Shown here: piece after piece, positions 1-5,786 of the stretch | Layout of the letters: the number at the start of each line of letters is the position of its first letter | Numbering within the stretch: position 1 is the stretch's first letter | Assembly: GCA_029212955.1 (NCBI GenBank) | Contig: JARGOW010000231.1 | Coordinates: 657-6,442 of the forward strand | Direction: 5' to 3' | DNA length: 5,786 bases | From: Planctomycetota bacterium | GTDB taxonomy: Bacteria; Planctomycetota; UBA1135; GCA-002686595 | Position numbers and translations under genes: made by a program | The notes under the pieces: generated by a model | What the model saw: only the letters and a program-made list of their open reading frames with translations | Databases searched by the model: none | What the model was told of the DNA's origin: nothing

Positions 1-2
1 AA

Positions 3-50
3 CGACAAGACGCCGAGCAGCGGGCGGAGCACTTCGTTTCGCAGCTCTAA
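3..50 (+). CDS. C-terminal tail of a possible convergent gene (partial)
   Basis: A + strand frame is open from the window edge and stops with TAA at 48-50. It encodes 15 residues (RQDAEQRAEHFVSQL) that look like the amphipathic, charged end of a real protein. Twelve of its 15 sense codons end in G or C, which fits coding sequence in this genome. If real, the gene enters from the left and converges on the minus-strand TPR gene ending at 218. Nothing can be said about its function from 15 residues. A minus-strand frame is also open across the same bases, but its translation is rich in Pro, Arg and Ser and looks like noise. Confidence 0.35.
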   Translation, partial: RQDAEQRAEHFVSQL

Positions 51-107
51 AGCCCGTTGGGGAACGACCCTTCCTCGATGGATGATCCGTGGGCGGCGAA
101 TATCCTG

Positions 108-156
108 GGCGCATATTGAGTGCTAGCGAATGCGCCAACGCAACTTGAGCGTTGCG
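108..156. repeat. Two adjacent stem-loops in the convergent intergenic gap
   Basis: The first hairpin pairs GGCGCAT (108-114) with ATGCGCC (130-136), a perfect 7-bp stem around a 15-nt loop. The second pairs CGCAAC (139-144) with GTTGCG (151-156) around a 6-nt loop. Neither is followed by a T-tract on either strand, so neither is a classical intrinsic terminator. They lie between the end of the minus-strand TPR gene (218) and the putative + strand gene end (50). They could protect transcript 3' ends or help stop convergent transcription. Stems this short can also arise by chance. Confidence 0.3.
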
Positions 157-217
157 ACAAACCCGCCTTGGGATTCTGGGCCGAGCGACCCGGGCATGCC
201 ATTTCCAGAAAAAAGCA

Positions 218-1459
218 CTACCAGGGTGAACCCAGGGAATTCGCCAGGGTTTCCAAGCGCTTTTGCATCTTGGCATCGGGAACGAATCCGCTGGAGGCCA
301 TGGAGCAAATCGTTCCAACCAGGTCCTCCGCCCGAGGGCGCGAGTTCCGATTGACCCAACCGGCTTCCAGTGCCTGGGCGTAGATCTCGCTGGCCAACTC
401 CAGATTCCCCAATCCCATGTGGGCCTCGGCCAGGGGCCGCAGGGAACGGGAGCGGTAGATATTGACGATTTCCTTTTCGCCCGCGATGTAGCGCAACATG
501 GCCCGGCGCAGGGATTCCTTGGCCCCGGCCGCGTCGCCGCTGGCGGCACGCAGTTCGGCATAGACGCCCACCCAGGGCATTTCGTCCTCGATGCGCCAAT
601 CCAGTCCGCCCATGAAGTTCTCGCCATCCTGCAGAAGGCGTATGGCATCCTTGAGTTCACCGTTCTTCTGGGCCGTCTGCCCCAGGTTCAGTATCAGGCC
701 GAGGCGAACCTGGGCCGGCATCTTGCCCCAAGAGTCCCGGATCGCCTGCTCCAGCTCGCGGAGAACACCGGGATGGCCGTAGTGACGCTCCTGGAATTCA
801 CAGACCGCGGTCAATGACGCGCGTTGTTCTTCGAATTGGCCCGAGGCCACGGCTCGTCGCAGTCGGGCGAGCAATTGACCCTTGTCCTCCAACTTCAATT
901 TGCGCAACTGGGCCATGTGCACGGGGGACACTTCCACGCTTTCAAGGCCGGCGGCCAGGACCTGTGCTTCCTCGGCACGGCCCAGGTCGATCATCGCAGC
1001 CGCGGCCTTGCCGAGAATTCGGCCACGGCGCCAGGCTTGATCGCTATCGGACCGGGGTTGGTCGCAAATCTCCAGGGCCAGCTTCACGAAACCCTCAGCC
1101 TTCTCGGCATAGCCGTTGTCGATGTGGAATTGAGCGATGTCGGCATACCCCACGCCCCTGCGCCAATTGGAAATCTGATCAATACAAGCCTTGGCTTGTG
1201 TCGCTTTGCCCTGCTGCAAGTAGGCCAAAGCCACCTGCTCCTGCAGTCGACAACGCGTCTTGATGTGTGGGACTTCCGGAAGAGCACTGGCAGCACGAAA
1301 GGCCAACTCCAAGGGTGTAAACGTTGCGACCACATCCTCCTGAGTCGACTCCACCGGATCGTTTTCGTCCACCGGGTCTGATCCGAAACTCGCACATGCG
1401 AGAAAGACTATGAGGGCGTATCGCACGGGTATAGGGATGATCACTGAGGGATTCTTCAT
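218..1459 (-). CDS. Exported TPR-like repeat protein, possible lipoprotein (413 aa)
   Basis: The product is 413 aa. The N-terminus has a hydrophobic segment (residues 7-21) ending in FLAC, with Cys22 as a possible lipid-attachment site. Phe at -3 makes a weak lipobox, so ordinary signal peptidase cleavage near residue 23 is an alternative. An acidic stretch (about 28-43) follows. Helical repeats of about 32-34 residues with TPR-like Leu/Gly/Tyr/Ala patterns fall at about 71-102, 103-134, 141-174, 251-282, 295-326 and 337-370. They form an N-terminal and a C-terminal block around a less regular middle. I chose ATG at 1459 because it opens directly into the signal sequence. A 77-codon upstream extension is possible but would run through the terminator and into the previous gene. 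No clear Shine-Dalgarno is visible. TPR proteins are scaffolds, and no catalytic motif is seen. The partner is unknown; the secreted beta-helix protein encoded just upstream is the nearest candidate. Confidence 0.85.
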   Translation of the reverse strand: MKNPSVIIPIPVRYALIVFLACASFGSDPVDENDPVESTQEDVVATFTPLELAFRAASALPEVPHIKTRCRLQEQVALAYLQQGKATQAKACIDQISNWRRGVGYADIAQFHIDNGYAEKAEGFVKLALEICDQPRSDSDQAWRRGRILGKAAAAMIDLGRAEEAQVLAAGLESVEVSPVHMAQLRKLKLEDKGQLLARLRRAVASGQFEEQRASLTAVCEFQERHYGHPGVLRELEQAIRDSWGKMPAQVRLGLILNLGQTAQKNGELKDAIRLLQDGENFMGGLDWRIEDEMPWVGVYAELRAASGDAAGAKESLRRAMLRYIAGEKEIVNIYRSRSLRPLAEAHMGLGNLELASEIYAQALEAGWVNRNSRPRAEDLVGTICSMASSGFVPDAKMQKRLETLANSLGSPW

Positions 1460-1553
1460 GGCTTGGTTGGCCCGGTTCCAGGCCTTAGAAATTGAATTCT
1501 CCCCCACCCCATTAAGGACCCGTGAAGAACCTGCGAGAACTGGACAAGACACG

Positions 1554-1589
1554 AAAAAGCGCCGGACCTCCCAAAGGAAGCCCGGCGCT
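1554..1589 (-). terminator. Rho-independent terminator after the beta-helix gene
   Basis: On the minus strand the RNA forms a perfect 8-bp stem, AGCGCCGG (1589-1582) with CCGGCGCT (1565-1558). Further pairing is possible inside the 16-nt loop. The stem is followed directly by a run of T (1558-1554). It begins 17 nt after the TAA stop at 1606. The T-run exists only in the minus-strand direction, so it is unidirectional. It separates the beta-helix gene from the 413-aa TPR gene, which therefore needs readthrough or its own promoter in 1460-1553. I found no convincing -35/-10 pair there. Confidence 0.9.
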
Positions 1590-1605
1590 AGCGGGGTGCT
1601 AAAAC

Positions 1606-3624
1606 TTAGAACGAGACGGACAAGCCGTTCGAGAAGTTGGACGTTCCGACGCCAGCGGGCGTATCGCGGTACCAGACCTGGAAGTGCCACGTATCACCAG
1701 ACAGGATCGTGCTGGGAATCGTAGAGGGCACCGTGGTGGGCACGTCGAAGCCGAAACCGGTGGTAGAGGTGCTGGAGAAGTTTTGAAGGACTCCGCTGGC
1801 GTTGAACACACCGATGGAGTTCGAGCTTCCCCCGGCCACGTTGTAGCGGAAGAACTGGGTGCCGGGACCGGCCAGGCAAAGTTGCCCATTGCTGATACTC
1901 AGGCCATCGGCCACACCGGTGCCCACGAGGAAATAACCCAGGCCACTGGGGACGCCGTTGGAAACCTCCAGGTGAAGGCCGCTACCCACGCCGGACCCAA
2001 AGGAACCGGTGAGCAGAGCGCTGTCGCCCGTGGAGTTGGCGGTGGGCATGCAGAAGCTGTCACCCACGTTGTTGTCGTTGGCGACGATTCCGAAAGCGGA
2101 GGAAGCACTCCAACCGTTGAGCCAGTTGTTGCCGGGGGCGAAAGCGCCGCGGTAGTTGGCGGGGGTGTAGAAACCGTCGAAGGGAGCGGAACCTACGGAG
2201 GTCAGAGCTTCGTTGGCGGGCATCGGGTTGAGGCCGATGACGCGAACCATGGTCTTGCCGCCTTTGACGACGGGCGTGTCGCGGGTGATGCTCACGATGG
2301 GAGCGTCAGCAGCGTCGAAGCCGGGGATGAGCACGTTGTCGTTGGCGACGTCGAAGACACCCACGTTGTTGGCCTCGGTGTAGGCGGATCCGTTCAGGTT
2401 GCGGAAGAACACGCTATCGGTGATCTCGCACAGGTTGCCGGAGGTCTGAGCGCCATACATTGCGGAAGGATTGGCCGCAGCGTTCACGGGAGAGGTGAAG
2501 GTGTAGGGCGTGGTCCAGTGGTCGGCCCAGGAGAGCGTTCCGTTGTGACCGTAGCCGTTGGCACCGTCGCCATCGTCGCCGTCGAAGCGCACGACCTTCT
2601 CGCCACAGTCCATGAAGATGGAGTTGTGGTACTGAACGTTGGCGTTGTCACGCCATGCGGTGGCGCCGTCGCCGTCCACGGGCTGACCGATGACGGTCAG
2701 GTTGTAGAAGTTGGTGGTGGTGACCGGCTGCCAGTCGGAGTCCTCGGCACCATCGTGCTCGATGCAGTTGTCGCCCACACCAGAACCCTGGCTGGCGTCC
2801 AGGCTGTAACCCTGAACCACGAGGCCGAACTGGAGCTTACCGCGCCAACCCTGGTCGAAGTCGAGGCTGTCGTCGCCCACGTTCCAGACGCTGACGTACT
2901 TCATGTTCAGGGTTCCGCCCCAAACTTCGATGCCGTCGTCCACGTTGTTCATGACTTCCACGTGGTGAAGGTCGGTACCACGACCGACACCGCCCAGGGA
3001 GAGGCCGTTCAATTCGTTGCCGAGGCCGATCACCTTGCCGCCGTAGCGCAAGGAAAGGTATTGGACCGTTCCAGAATCGTCATCGTCGTTGCCACCACCG
3101 TACCGGGTTTTGGTGTCACTTGCTGAGGACGGCGTCAGGCCTTCCATCTCACCGTAGTTGCTAGCGCTCGGTGCCGCGGTGTTGGCCGCGATCGCATTCT
3201 CGGAGATGTAAGCATCTCCCATGATGGTCAGGTTGCCCCATTCGTTAGCAGATTCGCGCCAGGTTCCTGTCTTGGGATCTCCGCCGGTCCAGGTGGCCAC
3301 ATCGGCCTTGGAGGTCATGATGACCGGGTTCTGCTGGGTTCCCAGAACGAAAATCTGAGCTCCCTTGGTAACGGCGAGGCTTCCCCCCACTCCGGTATCA
3401 CTCGCGATGACGGTTCCAGCTTCGATGGTTAGGGTCGCACCAGGCAGAACGTAGATTTGGTCCTGGAGGTTATAGGTGTTGTTGGCAGTCCAAGTGGTGG
3501 ACGTGGAGATGTTGGCGTTGACCAAGACTTCTGCAGCCTGGGAGATCCCGGCCAAGCAGAGGCCAGCGATCATGGGAGTGATGAGTTTTTTCACGATTGA
3601 AGTGGGGTTAGATTCAGGTGACAT
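1606..3624 (-). CDS. Secreted right-handed beta-helix protein with planctomycete-type C-terminal module (672 aa)
   Basis: A signal peptide is clear: KK at 12-13, hydrophobic 14-27, and an SQA|AE signal peptidase I site after residue 30. Residues ~32-505 read as a parallel beta-helix. 'ATLTIEAGTVIAS' (63-75) is the typical entry motif, followed by rungs such as 'NNVDDGIEVWGGTLNMKYVS' (226-245) and 'GDDSLDFDQGWRGKLQF' (250-266). This combination matches a family common in Bacteroidota and Gammaproteobacteria, often annotated vaguely as 'T9SS target' or 'multidrug transporter' and of unsettled function. Acidic turns (DDDD 180-183; DGDDGDG 348-354) could bind Ca2+. The last ~150 residues are a separate module. 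A TGA sits immediately before ATG 3624, so no longer start exists. GTG at 3594 would give a shorter 'MKKLITP' start and is a real alternative. Neither start has a good Shine-Dalgarno; a GGAG lies 17 nt upstream of the ATG. The gene is flanked by terminators on both sides, so it is probably monocistronic. It is likely surface-exposed or released. Confidence 0.92.
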   Translation of the reverse strand: MSPESNPTSIVKKLITPMIAGLCLAGISQAAEVLVNANISTSTTWTANNTYNLQDQIYVLPGATLTIEAGTVIASDTGVGGSLAVTKGAQIFVLGTQQNPVIMTSKADVATWTGGDPKTGTWRESANEWGNLTIMGDAYISENAIAANTAAPSASNYGEMEGLTPSSASDTKTRYGGGNDDDDSGTVQYLSLRYGGKVIGLGNELNGLSLGGVGRGTDLHHVEVMNNVDDGIEVWGGTLNMKYVSVWNVGDDSLDFDQGWRGKLQFGLVVQGYSLDASQGSGVGDNCIEHDGAEDSDWQPVTTTNFYNLTVIGQPVDGDGATAWRDNANVQYHNSIFMDCGEKVVRFDGDDGDGANGYGHNGTLSWADHWTTPYTFTSPVNAAANPSAMYGAQTSGNLCEITDSVFFRNLNGSAYTEANNVGVFDVANDNVLIPGFDAADAPIVSITRDTPVVKGGKTMVRVIGLNPMPANEALTSVGSAPFDGFYTPANYRGAFAPGNNWLNGWSASSAFGIVANDNNVGDSFCMPTANSTGDSALLTGSFGSGVGSGLHLEVSNGVPSGLGYFLVGTGVADGLSISNGQLCLAGPGTQFFRYNVAGGSSNSIGVFNASGVLQNFSSTSTTGFGFDVPTTVPSTIPSTILSGDTWHFQVWYRDTPAGVGTSNFSNGLSVSF
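1609..2058 (-). other. C-terminal module of the beta-helix protein (residues ~523-672)
   Basis: This part of the protein differs in style from the beta-helix: it is rich in Ser, Gly and Thr, with short hydrophobic strands. Landmarks in order are 'SFCMPTANSTGDSALL' (523-538), 'GLGYFLVGTG' (561-570), 'NGQLCLAGPG' (579-588), 'FFRYNV' (591-596), 'GDTWHFQVWYRD' (643-654) and 'SNFSNGLSVSF' (662-672) at the exact end. I recognise this order from the ends of many secreted proteins in marine Planctomycetota. Cys525 and Cys583 are its only cysteines and could form a disulfide. Its terminal position suggests an anchoring or sorting role, or a common beta-sandwich domain. The function is not established as far as I know. 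Confidence 0.6.
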
Positions 3625-3750
3625 TCAAACGTTCGCCCGGACTCCAAAAGCCAATCTTCCGGTTCTTCCTGGCGGCGTTAGGCGGAATTCTAGAAGTGGA
3701 TTGTTGGCGCGGTATGAAGGCTCAGCCAAGAAGCCCGGTAGCGTTCATGA

Positions 3751-3770
3751 AGCGCACGGCGCAGTGCGTT
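3751..3770. promoter_or_regulatory. Imperfect 20-bp palindrome upstream of the beta-helix gene
   Basis: Within the 283-nt gap between the 533-aa TPR gene and the beta-helix gene, the two halves of 3751-3770 (minus strand AACGCACTGC / GCCGTGCGCT) pair at 8 of 10 positions. It lies about 127 nt upstream of the ATG at 3624. Because the gap begins with a terminator, the beta-helix gene's promoter should lie between 3625 and 3830, so an operator here is possible. No sigma-70 -35/-10 pair stands out; the best -10-like hexamer is TAGAAT at 3692-3687, without a -35 at a good distance. This is suggestive only. Confidence 0.2.
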
Positions 3771-3830
3771 TACACGGCAGCAATAAAGCTTGCCTGTGAC
3801 CCCTGGAGCGCCCACCTCCCCCATTGTTAA

Positions 3831-3863
3831 GAAATGGCGCCACACGCGAACGTGTGACGCCAT
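3831..3863 (-). terminator. Hairpin terminator after the tonB-TPR operon
   Basis: Arms 3863-3851 and 3846-3834 form a 13-bp stem in the minus-strand RNA around a UUCG loop (3850-3847). All 13 positions pair if one G-U wobble is allowed. On the + strand the same position is an A/C mismatch, which points to function on the minus strand. The stem is followed by TTTCTT in the transcript, interrupted by one C. It starts 44 nt after the TGA stop at 3908 and ends the tonB-TPR transcription unit, before the beta-helix gene begins at 3624. Confidence 0.85.
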
Positions 3864-3907
3864 CCCATCGATTGCGGATGAGTGCCGGTCAAAACCCATT
3901 CCAACCT

Positions 3908-5509
3908 TCAGCCCTTCCGTACGATGCGCTCGATTTGCTCCATGTACTTGCGGATGTCCTCGCGGGGTTGGATCGATTGGGCCCGGCGCAGGAGGGGCAA
4001 GGCCTCGCTGTAACGGCCTTCCTTGACCAGGAGTTGGGCATGTCGCACGCGGGCATCGGCCTCGGTGCTCTCGATCCCTTCCGCGCGCTCAAAGTAGAAA
4101 ATGGCCTGTTGGGAGTCCCCGTTGCGAGCGTAACTCTGTCCGATCAGGATCAGGGCTTCACCGTCCAGGGGATCCAACTCCACGATGCTCTTGAGCACGC
4201 GCAGTTCCTCTTCCGCCTCACCCGTGGCCACGGCTACCCGGGCCTGGAGCTTGAGCAAATCCTTGGAGTCCTCCGTGCTGATCTCCCCCTCGGCCGCGCC
4301 CTCGATGGCTTGCACCAACCGCAGGGTTTCGTCCAATTCGCCCTTGGCGATCAGGATCTTTGCGGCGCGCATGGCGCGGGTGATCTGAACCGAGGACCCT
4401 ATGGAAAGGGCGCGAACATGGGCAGTCACAGCCAAATCGAATAGGTCCGAGTTGATGTAGATGTCTCCCAGGTTGGCCAGACTCTCGAAGCTGGAAGTCC
4501 CCAGCCGATCCGCCATGGCCAGGTTCTCCGCAGCGCCCTGAGTATCGTTCAAGCCGATGAAGGCGTTGGCCTGCAAGAGCCACAGGTCCCCGCGCTCGGG
4601 GAACTGCTCGATCAGGGAACCGCATTGGGCGGCCGCCTCGGCGAAGCGTCGCTGCTTGAAGAAGCTACGCGCCAAACCGATCTTCCAATCTAGGGTATAG
4701 GGATCCAGCATGATCGCCAGGCGGTAGGCGGATTCGGCGGCGATGGCATGGCCAGCGCTGGTGTGGGCAAAGCCCAGCAACCCGTAGGTCACCGCGTCGC
4801 GGCCTCCCAGTTGAATCACCCGGGAAAAGGCATCGCCAGCCTCGCGCATTTTCCCGTCCCGCACATGGATCAACCCCAGGTTCTTCCAGGCGCGCTGGAA
4901 CTTGGGGAACTTCTCCACGGCGATCATGTAGTGCGCTTTCGCGTTCTCGAGATCGTCGGCCTGGAAGTACAGGTTGGCCCGGGTGAAGTCGAACACGGCG
5001 CTGGCTTGGGGTCCCCCATCGCGTTCCAGACGTCCGATGGCCCGTTCCATTTTCCCCTTGCCCAGATCTTCCATAACCTTCTGCATGACCTCACGCTCAT
5101 CCATGGTCAGGGAAGGCTCCACTTGGCTGAGCGCCAGGAAGCTGGCTTGGAATTGCTCGGTGTAGCGGGGGTCGCTCCAAACGCTTAGTTGGGCGACTTC
5201 GGGGGACATTCCAGGGTTCTGCGGCCCCGTGGCCTCCAGGGATTCCGTTTCAGGCATCACAGCGTTCGTGGTGTCTTGAACGGCTTCCAAGACCTCGGCT
5301 GCGGGGCTTGTGTTGGCCTCCGCAATGATCGGAGTTTCGGCCTCCTGTACTTCTGCAGGCGCGGCAGGCTCCATCGGTACCTCTTCGGCGAGTCCCTCGG
5401 AGGTAGCTTGTGCTTCATAGCCCACGCTTTCATTGGCCACGGGCTCCACCGAAACACAGGCCACGGCGAAGGGGCTGGCGAGAAGCCAAAGGTATTTTGC
5501 TGTCTTCAT
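3908..5509 (-). CDS. TonB-linked TPR protein, probable lipoprotein (533 aa)
   Basis: The N-terminus (MKTAKYLWLLASPFAVAC) looks like a lipoprotein signal with Cys18 as the modified residue. The AVAC lipobox is acceptable but not canonical. Residues ~21-105 form a low-complexity linker rich in Glu, Ala and Pro with strong negative charge. From ~169 to 517 there are about ten TPR units. The clearest are 169-204, 205-238, 239-272, 273-306, 415-449, 450-482 and 483-517, with W/Y-LG-Y/F-A-P periodicity. The start is set by a good Shine-Dalgarno and by a gap of only 2 nt after the tonB stop, which suggests translational coupling. In Vibrio and Shewanella TonB2-type clusters a TPR protein follows tonB in the same way, so a role as an accessory partner of the TonB complex is inferred. 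The long acidic linker is the most unusual part and would let the TPR superhelix reach away from the lipid anchor. No enzyme motif is present. Confidence 0.93.
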   Translation of the reverse strand: MKTAKYLWLLASPFAVACVSVEPVANESVGYEAQATSEGLAEEVPMEPAAPAEVQEAETPIIAEANTSPAAEVLEAVQDTTNAVMPETESLEATGPQNPGMSPEVAQLSVWSDPRYTEQFQASFLALSQVEPSLTMDEREVMQKVMEDLGKGKMERAIGRLERDGGPQASAVFDFTRANLYFQADDLENAKAHYMIAVEKFPKFQRAWKNLGLIHVRDGKMREAGDAFSRVIQLGGRDAVTYGLLGFAHTSAGHAIAAESAYRLAIMLDPYTLDWKIGLARSFFKQRRFAEAAAQCGSLIEQFPERGDLWLLQANAFIGLNDTQGAAENLAMADRLGTSSFESLANLGDIYINSDLFDLAVTAHVRALSIGSSVQITRAMRAAKILIAKGELDETLRLVQAIEGAAEGEISTEDSKDLLKLQARVAVATGEAEEELRVLKSIVELDPLDGEALILIGQSYARNGDSQQAIFYFERAEGIESTEADARVRHAQLLVKEGRYSEALPLLRRAQSIQPREDIRKYMEQIERIVRKG

Positions 5510-5511
5510 GG

Positions 5512-5786
5512 TTAGGACCCTTTCGGGAAAGTGATGGGTACGACCATCTTCTTACTCACAGGCTTGCCGTCCTTCTTGGCCGGCTCGAATTTCCACTTCT
5601 TGATCGCTGTGATCGCTGCTCGATCAAAGGCCGGATCCGTGGACTTTTTGACTTTGGGTTTGTTGACGCGTCCGCGCTCGTCGACGATGAACATCACGTG
5701 CACGGTGGCGGGGGCGCGCTTGCGCAGTGCGCTGCTGATGACCGGCTGGGCCCGGTAGGTGGCCCGGGGTTTCTGATCCAGTTCCC
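5512..5786 (-). CDS. tonB: TonB energy transducer, C-terminal domain (partial, 5' end outside window)
   Basis: The frame is open from the right edge and encodes 90 residues ending in TAA at 5512. It is a full TonB C-terminal domain (PF03544 type). It opens with 'ELDQKPRATYRAQPVISSAL', then 'VHVMFIVDERGRV' (28-40), then 'STDPAFDRAAITAIKKWKFEP' and a final 'VVPITF' strand. The order 'F-VD-GRV', 'FD-AA--A--KWKFEPA--DGKPV' is the family signature. TonB spans the periplasm and carries proton-motive energy from ExbB/ExbD to outer-membrane receptors. The N-terminal membrane anchor and Pro-rich linker lie beyond the window. A GTG at 5703 could be mistaken for a start, but the conserved domain extends upstream of it. 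The TPR gene follows after 2 nt. Genes for ExbB, ExbD and possibly a receptor are expected further upstream. Confidence 0.94.
   Translation of the reverse strand, partial: ELDQKPRATYRAQPVISSALRKRAPATVHVMFIVDERGRVNKPKVKKSTDPAFDRAAITAIKKWKFEPAKKDGKPVSKKMVVPITFPKGS
5518..5522 (-). promoter_or_regulatory. Ribosome binding site inside the end of tonB
   Basis: AAGGG on the minus strand (5522-5518) lies 8 nt before the ATG at 5509. It overlaps the last tonB codons (Lys-Gly). This fixes the start of the TPR gene and supports coupled translation of the pair. It is the only gene start in the window with a well-spaced Shine-Dalgarno. Confidence 0.7.

Noticed and set aside
1..114. Minus-strand frame from ATG at 114 open to the left edge
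   Set aside because: The translation is rich in Pro, Arg, Ser and Ala and looks like non-coding GC-rich sequence. There is no Shine-Dalgarno, and the + strand frame ending at 50 fits coding better.
1460..1690. 77-codon N-terminal extension of the 413-aa TPR protein
   Set aside because: It would run through the terminator at 1554-1589 and overlap the end of the beta-helix gene. The internal ATG at 1459 starts directly at a signal sequence.
2071..2349. A 16-nt identical stretch (GTTGTCGTTGGCGACG) occurring twice in the beta-helix gene
   Set aside because: It encodes VANDN twice (residues 426-430 and 514-518) in different contexts. The identity does not extend further, so it is most likely codon bias over a short shared peptide rather than a duplication.
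1684..3126. A 480-codon + strand open frame antisense to the beta-helix gene
   Set aside because: The translation is dominated by Val, Gly, His, Glu and Ala with no signal peptide or domain. It mirrors the strong codon bias of the minus-strand gene, which has a clear signal peptide, recognisable motifs and a terminator.
3687..3692. TAGAAT as a -10 box for the beta-helix gene
   Set aside because: It matches the consensus at 5 of 6 positions, but no -35 element lies at 16-18 nt. The nearest, TTCATA, is 20 nt away. Too weak to annotate.
3690..3899. A 69-codon minus-strand frame between the TPR and beta-helix genes
   Set aside because: It reads straight through the terminator hairpin, has no ribosome binding site and shows no recognisable composition or motif.
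1..5786. tRNA, rRNA, CRISPR array, insertion sequence or attachment site
   Set aside because: No clover-leaf, repeat-spacer pattern, transposase motif or terminal inverted repeats were seen on reading both strands.

Overview
The window looks like a piece of a moderately GC-rich genome from a Gram-negative-type bacterium. It has a TonB, two exported TPR proteins and a secreted beta-helix protein. My best lineage guess is Planctomycetota, close to the marine 'Poly30'-type clade. The main reason is the last ~150 residues of the beta-helix protein. They read like a C-terminal module I associate with secreted proteins of that clade: a Cys-rich 'NSTG' start, then 'GYFLVG', then 'LCLAG', then 'GDTWHFQVWYRD', then 'SNFSNGLSVSF' at the very end. 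This is recognition from memory, not a search result.

All well-supported genes are on the minus strand, so the reading order is right to left. (1) 5786-5512: the C-terminal domain of a TonB energy transducer, cut by the window edge. (2) 5509-3908: a 533-aa TPR protein, probably a lipoprotein. It starts 2 nt after the tonB stop, so the two are an operon. A strong hairpin terminator (3831-3863) closes this unit. (3) 3624-1606: a 672-aa secreted right-handed beta-helix protein with the planctomycete-like C-terminal module. It sits in its own transcription unit and has a textbook terminator at 1554-1589. (4) 1459-218: a second, shorter exported TPR protein of 413 aa, whose start lies after that terminator. 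At the far left, a + strand frame ending at position 50 may be the tail of a convergent gene.

The tonB-TPR pair resembles the end of the TonB2-type clusters of Vibrio and Shewanella (DUF3450/TtpC, ExbB, ExbD, TonB, TPR protein). I therefore expect exbD, exbB and possibly a TonB-dependent receptor just beyond the right edge. The working model is an energised outer-membrane uptake or export system, with a periplasmic TPR lipoprotein as a partner of TonB and a secreted beta-helix protein acting at or outside the cell surface. The substrate cannot be read from this window. The role of the second TPR protein is unknown.
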